Below, one piece after another: positions 1-7,163 of a stretch of DNA of 13,587 nucleotides. Under the pieces are notes generated by a model that saw nothing but the letters and a program-made list of their open reading frames with translations, ran no database searches and was not told the origin of the DNA. This DNA is from Deltaproteobacteria bacterium (GTDB taxonomy: Bacteria > Desulfobacterota > DSM-4660 > Desulfatiglandales > HGW-15): contig JAFGPH010000421.1 of assembly GCA_016926135.1 (NCBI GenBank), forward strand, positions 1 to 13,587, written 5' to 3'. A program made the translations under genes and the position numbers. Position 1 is the first letter of the stretch; every line of letters starts with the position of its first letter.

Positions 1-252
1 CACCCCAAAGAACAGCGCATGACCGAAGTTCAACTGTCCCGTGAAGCCCGACAGCAGATCCCAACTGGCGGCGAGGATGGCGAAAATGCTGGTCAGGATG
101 AGAATCCGCAGCACATAGGAATCCTGCGTGATGAGGGGTAGGAAGAGCAGCGACAGGAAGAACAGGAGGACAATGACGCGGCTGGGGAGAACCAGCACTT
201 CCCCCTTGAAAATGCTGAAAAGCTTTCTCACATAGTAACCGAGAAGACCCAC
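1..252 (-). CDS. livM: LivM-type branched-chain amino acid/HAAT ABC transporter permease, partial (N-terminal 84 codons)
   Basis: This is the start of the second membrane permease of a LIV-type (hydrophobic amino acid/amide) ABC importer; the rest lies beyond the left edge. The visible 84 residues hold two hydrophobic stretches (about residues 22-42 and 47-66), followed by GQFNFGHALFFGV. That motif closely resembles the conserved Q-x-S/N-FGHA-x-FFG-x-GAY signature of LivM. The GTG start at 252 lies two bases after the livH stop, so the two permeases are almost certainly translationally coupled. The purine-rich end of livH (GAGGAAGAGAG) can act as ribosome binding site. A second in-frame GTG at 231 is an alternative start. 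LivM and LivH together form the membrane channel. Substrate cannot be read from the sequence. Confidence 0.93.
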   Translation of the reverse strand, partial: MGLLGYYVRKLFSIFKGEVLVLPSRVIVLLFFLSLLFLPLITQDSYVLRILILTSIFAILAASWDLLSGFTGQLNFGHALFFGV

Positions 253-254
253 GC

Positions 255-1124
255 CTATCTCTCTTCCTCGAAACGAACGCCGAAGAGGCCTTCCGGCCTG
301 ATGAGCAGGACCAGGATCATGATGGAAAGGGCCACGGAGCCTTTGAGAAATGCGCCCTTGGGCGCCACGAAGACCACCAGGGCCTCGGCGAATCCAAGGA
401 TGTAGGCGCCCACGAAGCTCCCTTTGATGCTGCCCAATCCTCCCAGCACCACGACCGCCATCATCATGATGAGGGGGTGCATCCACATGTGGGGGTTCAC
501 GATGGTCAGGGGGACGACCATGGCGCCGGTGAAGGCTGCCAGGGCCACCGAGATGCCCATGGTCACCATAGCCACCCGGCTCTCGTTCATCCCCATCAGA
601 TTGGCCACCTCCCGGTCCTGGGCCGTGGACCGGATGGCCAGGCCCAGTTTCGTCTTCGCCAGCAGGAGCCGGAGGGCCGCAAGGATCAGGAGCACCGCGC
701 CGAAGGTGAGTAACTGCTGATAGAAGACCTTGACGCCCAGAAGCGTGAAAAAGCCCTTGATCAGGGAGGGCACGCTCAGATAGTCGCCTGAAAAAAGGAG
801 CAGCATGATCTCCTGAAAGGCCATAGCCAGGGCTATGGTTCCGATCAGGACCGCCCCCTCATGCTCCCGGATGGGGTCGATGAAGAGGCGGTACATGGCC
901 AGACCCAGCAGGGTCACCACGATGATGCTTCCCATCATGCCCCAGAGTGGATGGAGCCCCAGCTTGTGGGAGGCAAAGTAGATGCCATAGGCGGCCACCA
1001 TGTAGAAGGCGGTATGGGCGATGTTGACGATCCGGGCCACGCCGAAAATCAGGCAGAAGCCGATGGCCAGAAGGGCATACATGCTGCCGCTGATCAGGCC
1101 GCTGATGAGAATATCCAAAACCAA
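255..1124 (-). CDS. livH: LivH-type branched-chain amino acid/HAAT ABC transporter permease
   Basis: Inner-membrane permease, 289 residues, the usual size for LivH. It is a very hydrophobic protein with about eight membrane segments. The N-terminal GSMYALLAIGFCLIFGVARI (residues 13-32) matches the family's GSIYALIALGYTLVYG-like opening. The cytoplasmic loop AIRSTAQDREVANLMGMN (163-180) is the region that contacts the ATPase. GGLGSIKGSFVGAYILG (228-244) and IRPEGLFG (275-282) are typical LivH signatures. The start is a TTG codon at 1124, with GGAG nine bases upstream (1134-1137). No ATG gives a family-like N-terminus. It lies 115 bp downstream of the binding-protein gene and 2 bp before livM, in the same orientation. 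The 115-bp leader holds GAACC repeats (see 1143-1210). Confidence 0.95.
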   Translation of the reverse strand: MVLDILISGLISGSMYALLAIGFCLIFGVARIVNIAHTAFYMVAAYGIYFASHKLGLHPLWGMMGSIIVVTLLGLAMYRLFIDPIREHEGAVLIGTIALAMAFQEIMLLLFSGDYLSVPSLIKGFFTLLGVKVFYQQLLTFGAVLLILAALRLLLAKTKLGLAIRSTAQDREVANLMGMNESRVAMVTMGISVALAAFTGAMVVPLTIVNPHMWMHPLIMMMAVVVLGGLGSIKGSFVGAYILGFAEALVVFVAPKGAFLKGSVALSIMILVLLIRPEGLFGVRFEEER

Positions 1125-1142
1125 GATATTCTTCTCCGTGAA

Positions 1143-1210
1143 GGTTCGGAGGTTCCGACACGGGGGCGCAACGGTTCCGGGTCCGGGTTCATGGGTGAAG
1201 CAGCCGAACC
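1143..1210 (-). repeat. livH leader: one GGTTC followed by four GAACC copies
   Basis: Read on the minus strand, the spacer between the binding-protein gene and livH has GGTTC at 1210-1206. GAACC then follows at 1190-1186, 1177-1173, 1155-1151 and 1147-1143. The first pair extends to a 7-bp stem, CGGGTTC/GAACCCG (1184-1190 with 1206-1212), with a 15-nt loop. The livH ribosome binding site (1134-1137) and TTG start (1124) lie immediately downstream. There is no T-tract, so it is not a standard intrinsic terminator. A structured mRNA segment that sets the ratio of binding protein to permease is one possibility. The layout resembles that before maoC at 7106-7163. Confidence 0.5.
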
Positions 1211-1239
1211 CGAGACCGCCGCACTCCAGGCTCCGCAGC

Positions 1240-2556
1240 TCACTTCTTGTGCGCCTGGACGACCCAAGGCGGGACCTTGTAAGGGAGGATCCCCTTGTAG
1301 GTTACCTCAGGCGCCTGGGGTGTCGCCTTCCATTTGTTGGGCCACACGCCCACGAGTTTGCCGTCCTGCCACTGGACCCCCAGGCTGGTCAGGTAACCGG
1401 GGCCCCAGGTTGGGTCATGGAGGGGGCGGCCTTCCTTGTCCTTCATGTATTTGATCCTGCCGGAAGGGGTATCGAACTCGCGAACTTCCATGGCGGCGAC
1501 CAGTTTATTCGCATCAAGTGTCCCCTCCTTCTCGATCACCGGAACCAGGGCGTATTTGATCGCCGTGTAGGTGTCCGCCGTGTAGGTGGGCGTTTCGCCG
1601 AATTTCCGGATGTACGTGTCCATGAAAGGCTTGGTCAATTCATTGGCTTCCACGCCTCGTGCGTAGGTGTTCAGGGTCATCACGTAGTTGCCCATGCCCT
1701 GGGTGGCCTCCCAAAAGGCGTCCTTCTGGGCCTCCACGTTGATCCCCACCTGCGCGGCCGGCATCTTGAGCTCCCCCGCCTGTCTTGTGAAGGTGATGCC
1801 GACGGACGCGGAGAAGATCGTGAAGACAATCTGGGCCCCTGAGCGCTGGATTGCGGAGAGCTCGGCGTTCACATCGGTCGCCTTATCCGAGGGCTGCCAG
1901 ACGCCGACCAGTTCCATCCCCATCTTCGGGATGGTACCCTTGGCCGCGGCGACCATGGGGTCCACCCAGACGGCCTTTTCCGCGGCGATCGCAACCTTCA
2001 CGGCGGGCAGATTCAGGGCCTTCTTCAGGATGGCCCCCACCGTTGCCATATGAATGAAGGATGTGCGGACCAGGTAGGTGGAATTGAAGGGGGTGAGTCT
2101 GAAAAAGTACTTGTACCGATTGTAGTCCTTGGCCACCCTCTCGCAAAGCTCGGGATGCGCTGCGCCGCAGCCGATGAAAATCTTCTTGTGGTCCATGGCC
2201 AGGTCCTGCATGGCCAGGACGGCCTCGGTCCGGAACCCGCCTACGATGAAATGCACCTTCTGGCGGGTGAGCAGAAGTTCCATGGCGTTGGTGGCGTCGG
2301 TCAGGCTCAGGAACTCATTCGAATCCGCCTTGACCAGCTCGACCTTCATCTTCTTGCTGCCGACCTGGACACCGCCCTTGGCATTCAATTCCTCGGCCGC
2401 CATGATGGCCCCGTTCCAGTGGCCTTTGCCCTGAACAAAGTTCATGGGACCAATCACGCCGATCTTGATCACATCGGCGGCCAGGGTCGGGAGAACCATG
2501 GCGAGGACAAGGCCAAGAGACGCTATCATGATCCATCCACCTCTCGATCTTCTCAT
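1240..2556 (-). CDS. Periplasmic ligand-binding protein of a LIV/HAAT-type ABC transporter (Peripla_BP_6 family)
   Basis: Secreted binding protein that would deliver ligand to the LivH/LivM permease. From the chosen start it is 438 residues. The N-terminus (MRRSRGGWIMIASLGLVLAM...) is a classic signal peptide: basic start, hydrophobic core and a likely signal peptidase I site after PTLA, about residue 24. The mature protein starts with VIKIGVIGPMNF, the first beta strand of the Peripla_BP_6 fold, followed by GAIMAAEELNAKGGVQV. Near the end, YTADTYTAIKYALVP and TPSGRIKYMKDKEGR match the C-terminal lobe of LivK-like proteins. An ATG at 2565 directly abuts the AAAGGAG ribosome binding site, whereas the ATG at 2556 is spaced nine bases from it, so I use 2556. 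It lies 77 bp downstream of the regulator gene on the same strand and probably belongs to its transcript. Ligand specificity is unknown: amino acids, amides, dicarboxylates and aromatic acids are all bound by this family. Confidence 0.93.
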   Translation of the reverse strand: MRRSRGGWIMIASLGLVLAMVLPTLAADVIKIGVIGPMNFVQGKGHWNGAIMAAEELNAKGGVQVGSKKMKVELVKADSNEFLSLTDATNAMELLLTRQKVHFIVGGFRTEAVLAMQDLAMDHKKIFIGCGAAHPELCERVAKDYNRYKYFFRLTPFNSTYLVRTSFIHMATVGAILKKALNLPAVKVAIAAEKAVWVDPMVAAAKGTIPKMGMELVGVWQPSDKATDVNAELSAIQRSGAQIVFTIFSASVGITFTRQAGELKMPAAQVGINVEAQKDAFWEATQGMGNYVMTLNTYARGVEANELTKPFMDTYIRKFGETPTYTADTYTAIKYALVPVIEKEGTLDANKLVAAMEVREFDTPSGRIKYMKDKEGRPLHDPTWGPGYLTSLGVQWQDGKLVGVWPNKWKATPQAPEVTYKGILPYKVPPWVVQAHKK

Positions 2557-2565
2557 AGCCTTCAT

Positions 2566-2572
2566 CTCCTTT
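2566..2572 (-). promoter_or_regulatory. Ribosome binding site that sets the start of the binding-protein gene
   Basis: AAAGGAG on the minus strand touches the upstream ATG at 2565 with no spacer, and lies nine bases from the in-frame ATG at 2556. The second is the workable spacing, and it trims three residues (MKA) from the longest reading. Confidence 0.75.
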
Positions 2573-2633
2573 CATCGGGTTGGGTTTACGAAGTGCGATT
2601 CAAAGTCAACCAGGGTCCAATGTCGTCCGATCT

Positions 2634-3356
2634 CTATCCCGGACCGGCCTTCTTCTTGACGGTCCGCCTCCTTTCCCGTTCACTTTCTTTCTCTTTGGCC
2701 AGCTTCCGGTAGAGGTGATAGAAAAAAACCCCCATGAGCTCTCGCCCCCGGATCCCCTTCGCAAGGCTCTCCTCGGGCCTGAGCCGTTCCGGGGCCGTCT
2801 TCAGAAAGCTTTCATGGGCCATGTTCACAATCTTCTTGTAGATCCGGATGTAGCCCTTCACGACCGCGGGGTCGACTCCGTCTTTGGGACCCAAGCCTGC
2901 GCGATCCAGATCGACCAGCAACCTCCCCAGGATCACGTCATCCTGGGAATACACGTCCCTGCCGTCGCGGGACTCAGGAGTGAAGACCCCCCATTCCATG
3001 AACTTGACGATCCACTTCTCAGCCATTCCCGAGGCCTTTGAAAAGGCCTCCAGTCCGACCACCTCCTTTTCCAGGAGCTGATCCAGGGGGCTGAAGTAGC
3101 CCATGCGCAGTTTCAACAGGGCCTTCAGCTCAGGGGACTTGTTCTGCCGCTTGATGATTTCTTTGATGAGAGACAGGGGAAGGAAGAAGTGATCCTGGAT
3201 TTCCTTGATGAGGTGAATGCGCTCGATGAAGCTTTCGTCGTAATCCGCAACGTTCCTTCCCTTCTTCTTGGGTTTCGGCACGAGCCCCTCGCGCACATAA
3301 TAGTGGATGGTTTCCTTGGGCACACGGGTTCGGCTGGAGAGCTCGCTGATCTTCAT
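2634..3356 (-). CDS. MerR-family transcriptional regulator with a second, MerR-like winged-helix segment
   Basis: DNA-binding regulator of 240 residues. Residues 1-70 (MKISELSSRTRVPKETIHYY, VREGLV, Y39, then a long helix) are a MerR winged helix-turn-helix; the motif of a helix followed by YYVREGLVPKPKKKGR is characteristic. Residues 100-157 (GLEAFSKASGMAEKWIVKFM...EWGVFTPESRDGRDVYSQDD) repeat the same pattern of helix, aromatic or hydrophobic turn, GR-x-VY and leucine-rich helix, and look like a divergent internal copy. The tail (about 218-236) is a highly basic, charged helix. There are no cysteines, so metal or thiol sensing as in MerR/ZntR is unlikely; an organic or CoA-ester effector is more plausible (inference). 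It is transcribed away from the fadB-like operon and toward the transporter genes. Its own promoter is at 3415-3443. It probably controls one or both units. Confidence 0.9.
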   Translation of the reverse strand: MKISELSSRTRVPKETIHYYVREGLVPKPKKKGRNVADYDESFIERIHLIKEIQDHFFLPLSLIKEIIKRQNKSPELKALLKLRMGYFSPLDQLLEKEVVGLEAFSKASGMAEKWIVKFMEWGVFTPESRDGRDVYSQDDVILGRLLVDLDRAGLGPKDGVDPAVVKGYIRIYKKIVNMAHESFLKTAPERLRPEESLAKGIRGRELMGVFFYHLYRKLAKEKESERERRRTVKKKAGPG

Positions 3357-3414
3357 GTTTCGTTCAATTTCCAGGTGGGGTTACGCGGCGGACGACCGAA
3401 CACTATTGTTTTTG

Positions 3415-3443
3415 TTTATAGAAGACCTGTTGCTTTCTGTCAA
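3415..3443 (-). promoter_or_regulatory. Sigma70-type promoter of the MerR-family regulator gene
   Basis: On the minus strand TTGACA (3443-3438) is a perfect -35 box. It is separated by exactly 17 bp from TATAAA (3420-3415), a 5/6 match to the -10 box. The start codon is 59 bases further at 3356. The ribosome binding site of that gene is weak (GGA about 13 bases upstream). Transcription from here could continue into the transporter genes, since the gaps there are short and show no terminator. Confidence 0.8.
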
Positions 3444-3461
3444 GAAAAAACATGAATTCTA

Positions 3462-3491
3462 TTGACTTAGGTATATAGTATGGAGTAAAGC
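3462..3491 (+). promoter_or_regulatory. Candidate activator-dependent promoter for the fadB-like operon
   Basis: TTGACT (3462-3467) is a 5/6 match to a -35 box pointing toward the operon. The best -10 at 18 bp is TAAAGC (3486-3491), only 3/6. The AT-rich spacer GTATATAGTATGG (3471-3483) holds TATAGT, but no -35 lies at the right distance for it. A good -35 with a poor, widely spaced -10 suits MerR-type activation, but I see no clean operator dyad, so this is tentative. The two opposing -35 boxes are only 18 bp apart. Confidence 0.35.
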
Positions 3492-3664
3492 TCTACACAA
3501 TTGGAGACATTTCAGATAGGTATCCATCCAAAACCGACGGCAGGAAACCCCGATCCGGGACAGAAGCCCGTACCATGCCGGCGAATACCATTTGCCGGCT
3601 CTTCATCCTGAACTCGATCTTCCGATAACCTCAACCCATCGCGGCAAACGAGGAGATTCCTTGC
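3492..3664 (+). other. 5' leader of the fadB-like operon, with competing short hairpins
   Basis: This is the non-coding remainder of the 308-bp divergent intergenic region (3357-3664). CGGG at 3556-3559 can pair with CCCG at 3549-3552 (3-nt loop) or with CCCG at 3567-3570 (7-nt loop), so two hairpins exclude each other. Downstream, GCCGGC at 3577-3582 pairs with GCCGGC at 3594-3599 across an 11-nt loop. No T-tract follows. A strong ribosome binding site GAGGAG (3650-3655) sits nine bases before the ATG at 3665. No ORF of note is present. A cis-regulatory RNA is possible but unproven. Confidence 0.4.
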
Positions 3665-5797
3665 ATGAAGACAGACTACCGGACCGTGAAGGTGGACCTA
3701 CAGGACGGAGTGGTTCTGCTCACCATGGACAATCCACCGGTGAACCAGATGTCCCCCCAGCTGATGCAGGATTTCTCCGAAGCGGTCAGGGAGGCACTCG
3801 ACGACAACCGGGTCAAAGCGGTTGTGATCACCGGCACGGGGAAGAACTTCATCGCGGGCGCCGACATCACGCAGCTCAAGCAGGTGAAGCGCAGGGAGGA
3901 AGTCTTTCAAAAGACCCTCGCGGCCGCGAGGTTCCTGAACAGCATCGAAGCCGGCCCCAAGCCGTTCATTGCCGCCATCAACGGCAACTGCCTGGGAGGA
4001 GGGCTGGAGACGGCCATGGCCTGCCACTACCGTGTTGCCGTCCAGGGTGTCAATCTGGGCCAACCCGAGGTCCAGATCGGCCTCATACCGGGTGCGGGAG
4101 GGACCCAGAGGCTTCCACGCCTGATCGGGCTCCCCAACGCCCTGGAGATGATCACCACGGGGAAACCCATCAAGGCCGAGACGGCATTGCAGAGGGCGCT
4201 CGTGGATGAAGTGGTCCCCTGCGAAGCACTCCAGGAGGCGGCGCTGAGGGCGGCCCGCAGGTTCATCCGGGGGGAGCTTACTCTCAGGCTGCGCATGACC
4301 CGCAACATCATCCACAGGATTCCGAGCGCCGCGGAAAAGACGGCCCTGCTCGCCTACGCGAAGTACATGGCCTTTCAGAAGGCCAAGGGGTACATCGCGC
4401 CTTTCAAGGCCATCGATGCCTTTGAGCTGGGCCTCGGTTTCGACATCGAGTCCGACATCGAAAAGGAGGTGGGGCTGTTCAGCGACTGCGCCGTTTCCGA
4501 GGTCGCCAGGAACCTGGTCCACATCTTTCTCAACACGCGTGCTGCCGGCAGGCTGAAACGCATTGAGGGGGTCGAACCCGCAAAGATCCGGAAGGTGGCC
4601 ATGCTGGGGGGCGGTGTCATGGGCTCGGGCATTGTCAACCTGCTCCTCCAGGCCGGCTTTGAGGCCGTGCTGTGGGACATCAACGAAGGGGCCATCGACA
4701 AGGCCCTGAAGGCCGTACACAAGACCTTCGAATACCCCATCCGGAAGAAAAAAATGACCCAGGCCGACCTGGACGCCATGATCCGTTCCCGCCTGACGAC
4801 TACTTGCGCCCTGGAGGATTTGAAGGACGTGGACCTGGTCATCGAGGCCGTGCTCGAAAACATGAAGATCAAACAGGATATCTGGCAGAGGCTGGAAGGG
4901 ATCTGCCCGCCCCACACGGTCTTCGGAACCAACACATCGGCCCTCCCCATCACCGAGATGGCCGGGGTGCTGAACGACCCGGGCCGTATGATCGGGCTGC
5001 ACTTCTTCAACCCGGCTCACCGGATGCAGCTCCTGGAGGTCATCTGCGCGGGGAAGACCTCCGATCAGACCCTGGCCACCTGCGTGGCCTTTGCGCGGGC
5101 CATCAGGAAGATTCCCATCGTCGTGAACGACGGGCCGGGGTTCTATGTTTCGAGGCAACTGGGAGGACTCATGGGTGGCGCGGTCTTCCTGACCTCCGAC
5201 GGCGTGGACGGGGCGTTCATCGAAGAGGCCATGGTCGACTTCGGCATGCCCATGGGACCTGCGACCCTGTCCGACCTGACCGGTATCGACATCAACTACC
5301 ACGTGGGCAAGACCTTCGAAAAAAGGCTGGGCGAACGCTACACGGTTCACCCGCTCACGGAGGTGGTGTACCGGACCGGATGCTACGGACGAAAGACCGG
5401 GGCCGGCTATTTCGACTACAGCGGCGAAAAACCCGTGCCCAACCCGAAGGTCGTGGAAGCGATTCAGAAGTACCTCAGGGAGAACAACGTTTCCCCCAAG
5501 ACGGTGCCTAAACAGGAGGTGATCGACCTGATGCTGGCCAGCGGGATCAACGAGGCCGCCTACATGATCCAGGAAGGGATCTGCGACCGTCCCCAGGACA
5601 TGGACCTGGCCATGATTTACGGAACGGGATTTCCCCCGTACCGGGGCGGCATTCTCCGGTACGCAGACCGGTGGGGACTCAAGAACGTCTGCGCCAAGCT
5701 GCTGGGTCTGGAAAAGCAATACGGGGTGCGCTTCAAACCGGCGGCCCTGATCCAGGAGATGGCCGAATCGGGAAAAACATTCTACCCGGAGGATTGA
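3665..5797 (+). CDS. fadB: FadB/FadJ-like bifunctional enoyl-CoA hydratase / 3-hydroxyacyl-CoA dehydrogenase
   Basis: Two middle steps of beta-oxidation in one cytoplasmic protein: hydration of trans-2-enoyl-CoA, then NAD-dependent oxidation of the (S)-3-hydroxyacyl-CoA. At 710 residues it is the size of FadJ/FadB. Residues 1-190 are the crotonase domain, with oxyanion-hole segment FIAGADI (62-68). The two catalytic glutamates are present: E115 in GGGLETA and E135 in PEVQIGLIPGAGGTQRL, with the family's 20-residue spacing. Residues 310-490 are the Rossmann domain, with GGGVMGSG (315-322) and acidic D338 after the second strand. GLHFFNPAHRM supplies catalytic H446, and LLEVI supplies E458. Two C-terminal dehydrogenase domains follow (about 492-588 and 620-708). 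GAGAGG-type ribosome binding site GAGGAG lies nine bases before the start. It is first in an operon, 16 bp before the thiolase gene. Real chain length or substrate (straight chain, dicarboxyl, ring-derived) is not readable. Confidence 0.96.
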   Translation: MKTDYRTVKVDLQDGVVLLTMDNPPVNQMSPQLMQDFSEAVREALDDNRVKAVVITGTGKNFIAGADITQLKQVKRREEVFQKTLAAARFLNSIEAGPKPFIAAINGNCLGGGLETAMACHYRVAVQGVNLGQPEVQIGLIPGAGGTQRLPRLIGLPNALEMITTGKPIKAETALQRALVDEVVPCEALQEAALRAARRFIRGELTLRLRMTRNIIHRIPSAAEKTALLAYAKYMAFQKAKGYIAPFKAIDAFELGLGFDIESDIEKEVGLFSDCAVSEVARNLVHIFLNTRAAGRLKRIEGVEPAKIRKVAMLGGGVMGSGIVNLLLQAGFEAVLWDINEGAIDKALKAVHKTFEYPIRKKKMTQADLDAMIRSRLTTTCALEDLKDVDLVIEAVLENMKIKQDIWQRLEGICPPHTVFGTNTSALPITEMAGVLNDPGRMIGLHFFNPAHRMQLLEVICAGKTSDQTLATCVAFARAIRKIPIVVNDGPGFYVSRQLGGLMGGAVFLTSDGVDGAFIEEAMVDFGMPMGPATLSDLTGIDINYHVGKTFEKRLGERYTVHPLTEVVYRTGCYGRKTGAGYFDYSGEKPVPNPKVVEAIQKYLRENNVSPKTVPKQEVIDLMLASGINEAAYMIQEGICDRPQDMDLAMIYGTGFPPYRGGILRYADRWGLKNVCAKLLGLEKQYGVRFKPAALIQEMAESGKTFYPED

Positions 5798-5813
5798 TGG
5801 AGGAGGTGTGCCC

Positions 5814-7025
5814 ATGAGAGAAGTAGTCATTGCAGGGTATTTGAGGACGGCCCAGTCGCGCTCCCGGCCCAACGATCCGGCCAGGGACTGGTTCTGCAGG
5901 ATGAGGGGAGACGAGCTTCTGGCCAAACTGCTTCCCGAGATCATTCAGCGAACGGGGATCCAGGCCGAGGAGATCGACGACTTTCTCGTGGGTTGTTCGA
6001 CCGCGGTTGGTGAGCAGTGGGCTTACGGAGGCAGGACCCCACTCTTTCTGGCCAATCTGCCCGCGACCATCCCCGCCAGGTTTCTGGATCAGCAGTGCGG
6101 CTCTTCCATGGCCTGCATTCACATGGGGTTCATGGAAATCGCGATGGGCTTCTCGGACATCATCCTGGCCGGCGGCTACGAGCACATGACCCGCATTCCC
6201 ATGGGCACGTACAACTCGGACAAGGGCCTCATTGCACTCAACATGGCCCTCTTTCTGCTTCCTTCCTATCGTCACTGGGACATGATGACCTCGGTGAACA
6301 TGGGGCTGACCGCGGAGAAGCTCTTCTCTCAGACGAAGTTTACCAGGGAAGAGATGGACCGATGGGGGGTGCGGTCCCACCAGAGGGCCGCAAAGGCCCT
6401 GGCCGAGGGCTTCTTCGCCGGCGAGATCCTGCCCGTCGAAGCGGAGCAGGCGGACGGGAGCGTTTTGAAAGTGGACAAGGACCAGGCCGTTCGCGCGGAG
6501 ACCACGCTGGAGGGTTTGGCCGAATTGAAGCCCTCCTTCAAGAAGGACGGCGTCATTACCCCGGGAAACTCCTCTCCCCTGAACGCCGCTGCCTCATCGA
6601 TGGTGCTGATGTCCAAGGAAACGGCAAGGAAGAAAGGGATCAGACCGCTGGCCACCATCCGCTCCATCGGCTACGCCGGGGTGGATCCCACCATCATGGG
6701 CGTGGGCCCTGTTCCGGCCAGCCGGATGGCCCTTGAAAAGATCGGCCTGAAGCCTTCGGATATCGATTACTGGGAGATCAACGAGGCCTTCTCGATCGTG
6801 GCCCTGAACTGCATCAGGGAGCTCGGTCTGGATCCGGAGAGGGTCAATGTCATGGGCGGAGGCATTGCCATCGGTCATGCCCTGGGCGCAACAGGGATTC
6901 GGCTGGCCGGCACCCTGGCCCGCATCCTGAACGAAAAGAAGGGACGCTACGGATGCGCCAACGCCTGCGTGGGGGGCGGTCAGGGTGTGGCCACCATCCT
7001 CGAAAGGGAAGAGTACGACTGGTAA
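5814..7025 (+). CDS. fadA: Thiolase, acetyl-CoA C-acyltransferase (FadA-like)
   Basis: Last step of beta-oxidation: CoA-dependent cleavage of 3-ketoacyl-CoA to acetyl-CoA and a shortened acyl-CoA. It is 403 residues, within the usual thiolase range. The complete catalytic set is visible: nucleophile C95 in DQQCGSSMACIHMG, the NEAF motif (323-326), H355 in GGGIAIGHALGATG and C385 in CVGGGQG. GNSSP (251-255) takes the place of the common TxGNSS-G-x-D/N loop. An in-frame GTG at 5808 would add two residues. I prefer the ATG at 5814, because GGAGGAGG (5799-5806) is then seven bases upstream. It follows the fadB-like gene by 16 bp, the common arrangement in which multifunctional protein and thiolase form a complex (that complex is inferred, not seen). 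No signal peptide; cytoplasmic. Confidence 0.95.
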   Translation: MREVVIAGYLRTAQSRSRPNDPARDWFCRMRGDELLAKLLPEIIQRTGIQAEEIDDFLVGCSTAVGEQWAYGGRTPLFLANLPATIPARFLDQQCGSSMACIHMGFMEIAMGFSDIILAGGYEHMTRIPMGTYNSDKGLIALNMALFLLPSYRHWDMMTSVNMGLTAEKLFSQTKFTREEMDRWGVRSHQRAAKALAEGFFAGEILPVEAEQADGSVLKVDKDQAVRAETTLEGLAELKPSFKKDGVITPGNSSPLNAAASSMVLMSKETARKKGIRPLATIRSIGYAGVDPTIMGVGPVPASRMALEKIGLKPSDIDYWEINEAFSIVALNCIRELGLDPERVNVMGGGIAIGHALGATGIRLAGTLARILNEKKGRYGCANACVGGGQGVATILEREEYDW

Positions 7026-7105
7026 ATCGATACGGCCTTTACGGTCGCCCATGGGAAGATGACCTCCTCCCCGGCGGCCAGCCCCGCGGCCCTGGAGATG
7101 GAGGA

Positions 7106-7163
7106 AGGTTCATGAGGAACCTGCCTCAGACGTTGAACCTTTGGACCGTGAACCTCTGAACCT
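7106..7163 (+). repeat. maoC leader: AGGTTC followed by four GAACCT copies
   Basis: In the 148-bp gap between the thiolase and MaoC genes, AGGTTC (7106-7111) is followed by GAACCT at 7117-7122, 7135-7140, 7150-7155 and 7158-7163. The last three lie in a 15-bp repeat of the form TTGAACCTTTGGACC / GTGAACCTCTGAACC. Any GAACCT can pair perfectly with AGGTTC, which overlaps the end of a strong ribosome binding site (GGAGGAAGG, 7100-7108). The nearest pair leaves a 5-nt loop that contains an ATG. It resembles the layout before livH. Confidence 0.6.
7112..7159 (+). CDS. Possible 15-residue leader ORF upstream of maoC
   Basis: ATG at 7112 opens the short frame MRNLPQTLNLWTVNL and stops at 7157-7159, 14 bases before the maoC start. 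It has a much better ribosome binding site (GGAGGAAGG, six or fewer bases away) than maoC itself, which has only a weak GGA. Its second half is encoded by the GAACCT repeats. It may be a coupling or leader peptide, or simply a byproduct of the repeats. It is not in frame with maoC. Confidence 0.3.
   Translation: MRNLPQTLNLWTVNL

Noticed and set aside
1021..1842. 273-codon plus-strand frame opposite livH and the binding-protein gene
   Set aside because: It crosses two real minus-strand genes and their spacer, has no recognisable motif, and is explained by high GC.
2557..2565. Upstream ATG at 2565 as start of the binding-protein gene
   Set aside because: It directly abuts the ribosome binding site with no spacer; the ATG at 2556 has a nine-base spacer and gives a normal signal peptide.
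5808..5813. GTG at 5808 as start of the thiolase gene
   Set aside because: It lies inside or next to the GGAGGAGG ribosome binding site; the ATG at 5814 has proper spacing and a family-like N-terminus.
3698..5944. 748-codon open frame on the minus strand, opposite the fadB-like gene
   Set aside because: It is antisense to a gene with full catalytic motifs. The product is rich in G, H, D, V, R and P, as expected from reading a GC-rich gene backwards, and shows no domain signature.
7026..7105. GC-rich inverted repeat (ACCTCCTCC ... GGAGGAAGGT) after the thiolase gene as a terminator
   Set aside because: No T-tract follows, pairing needs a bulge, and maoC continues in the same orientation; at most it could affect access to the ribosome binding site.
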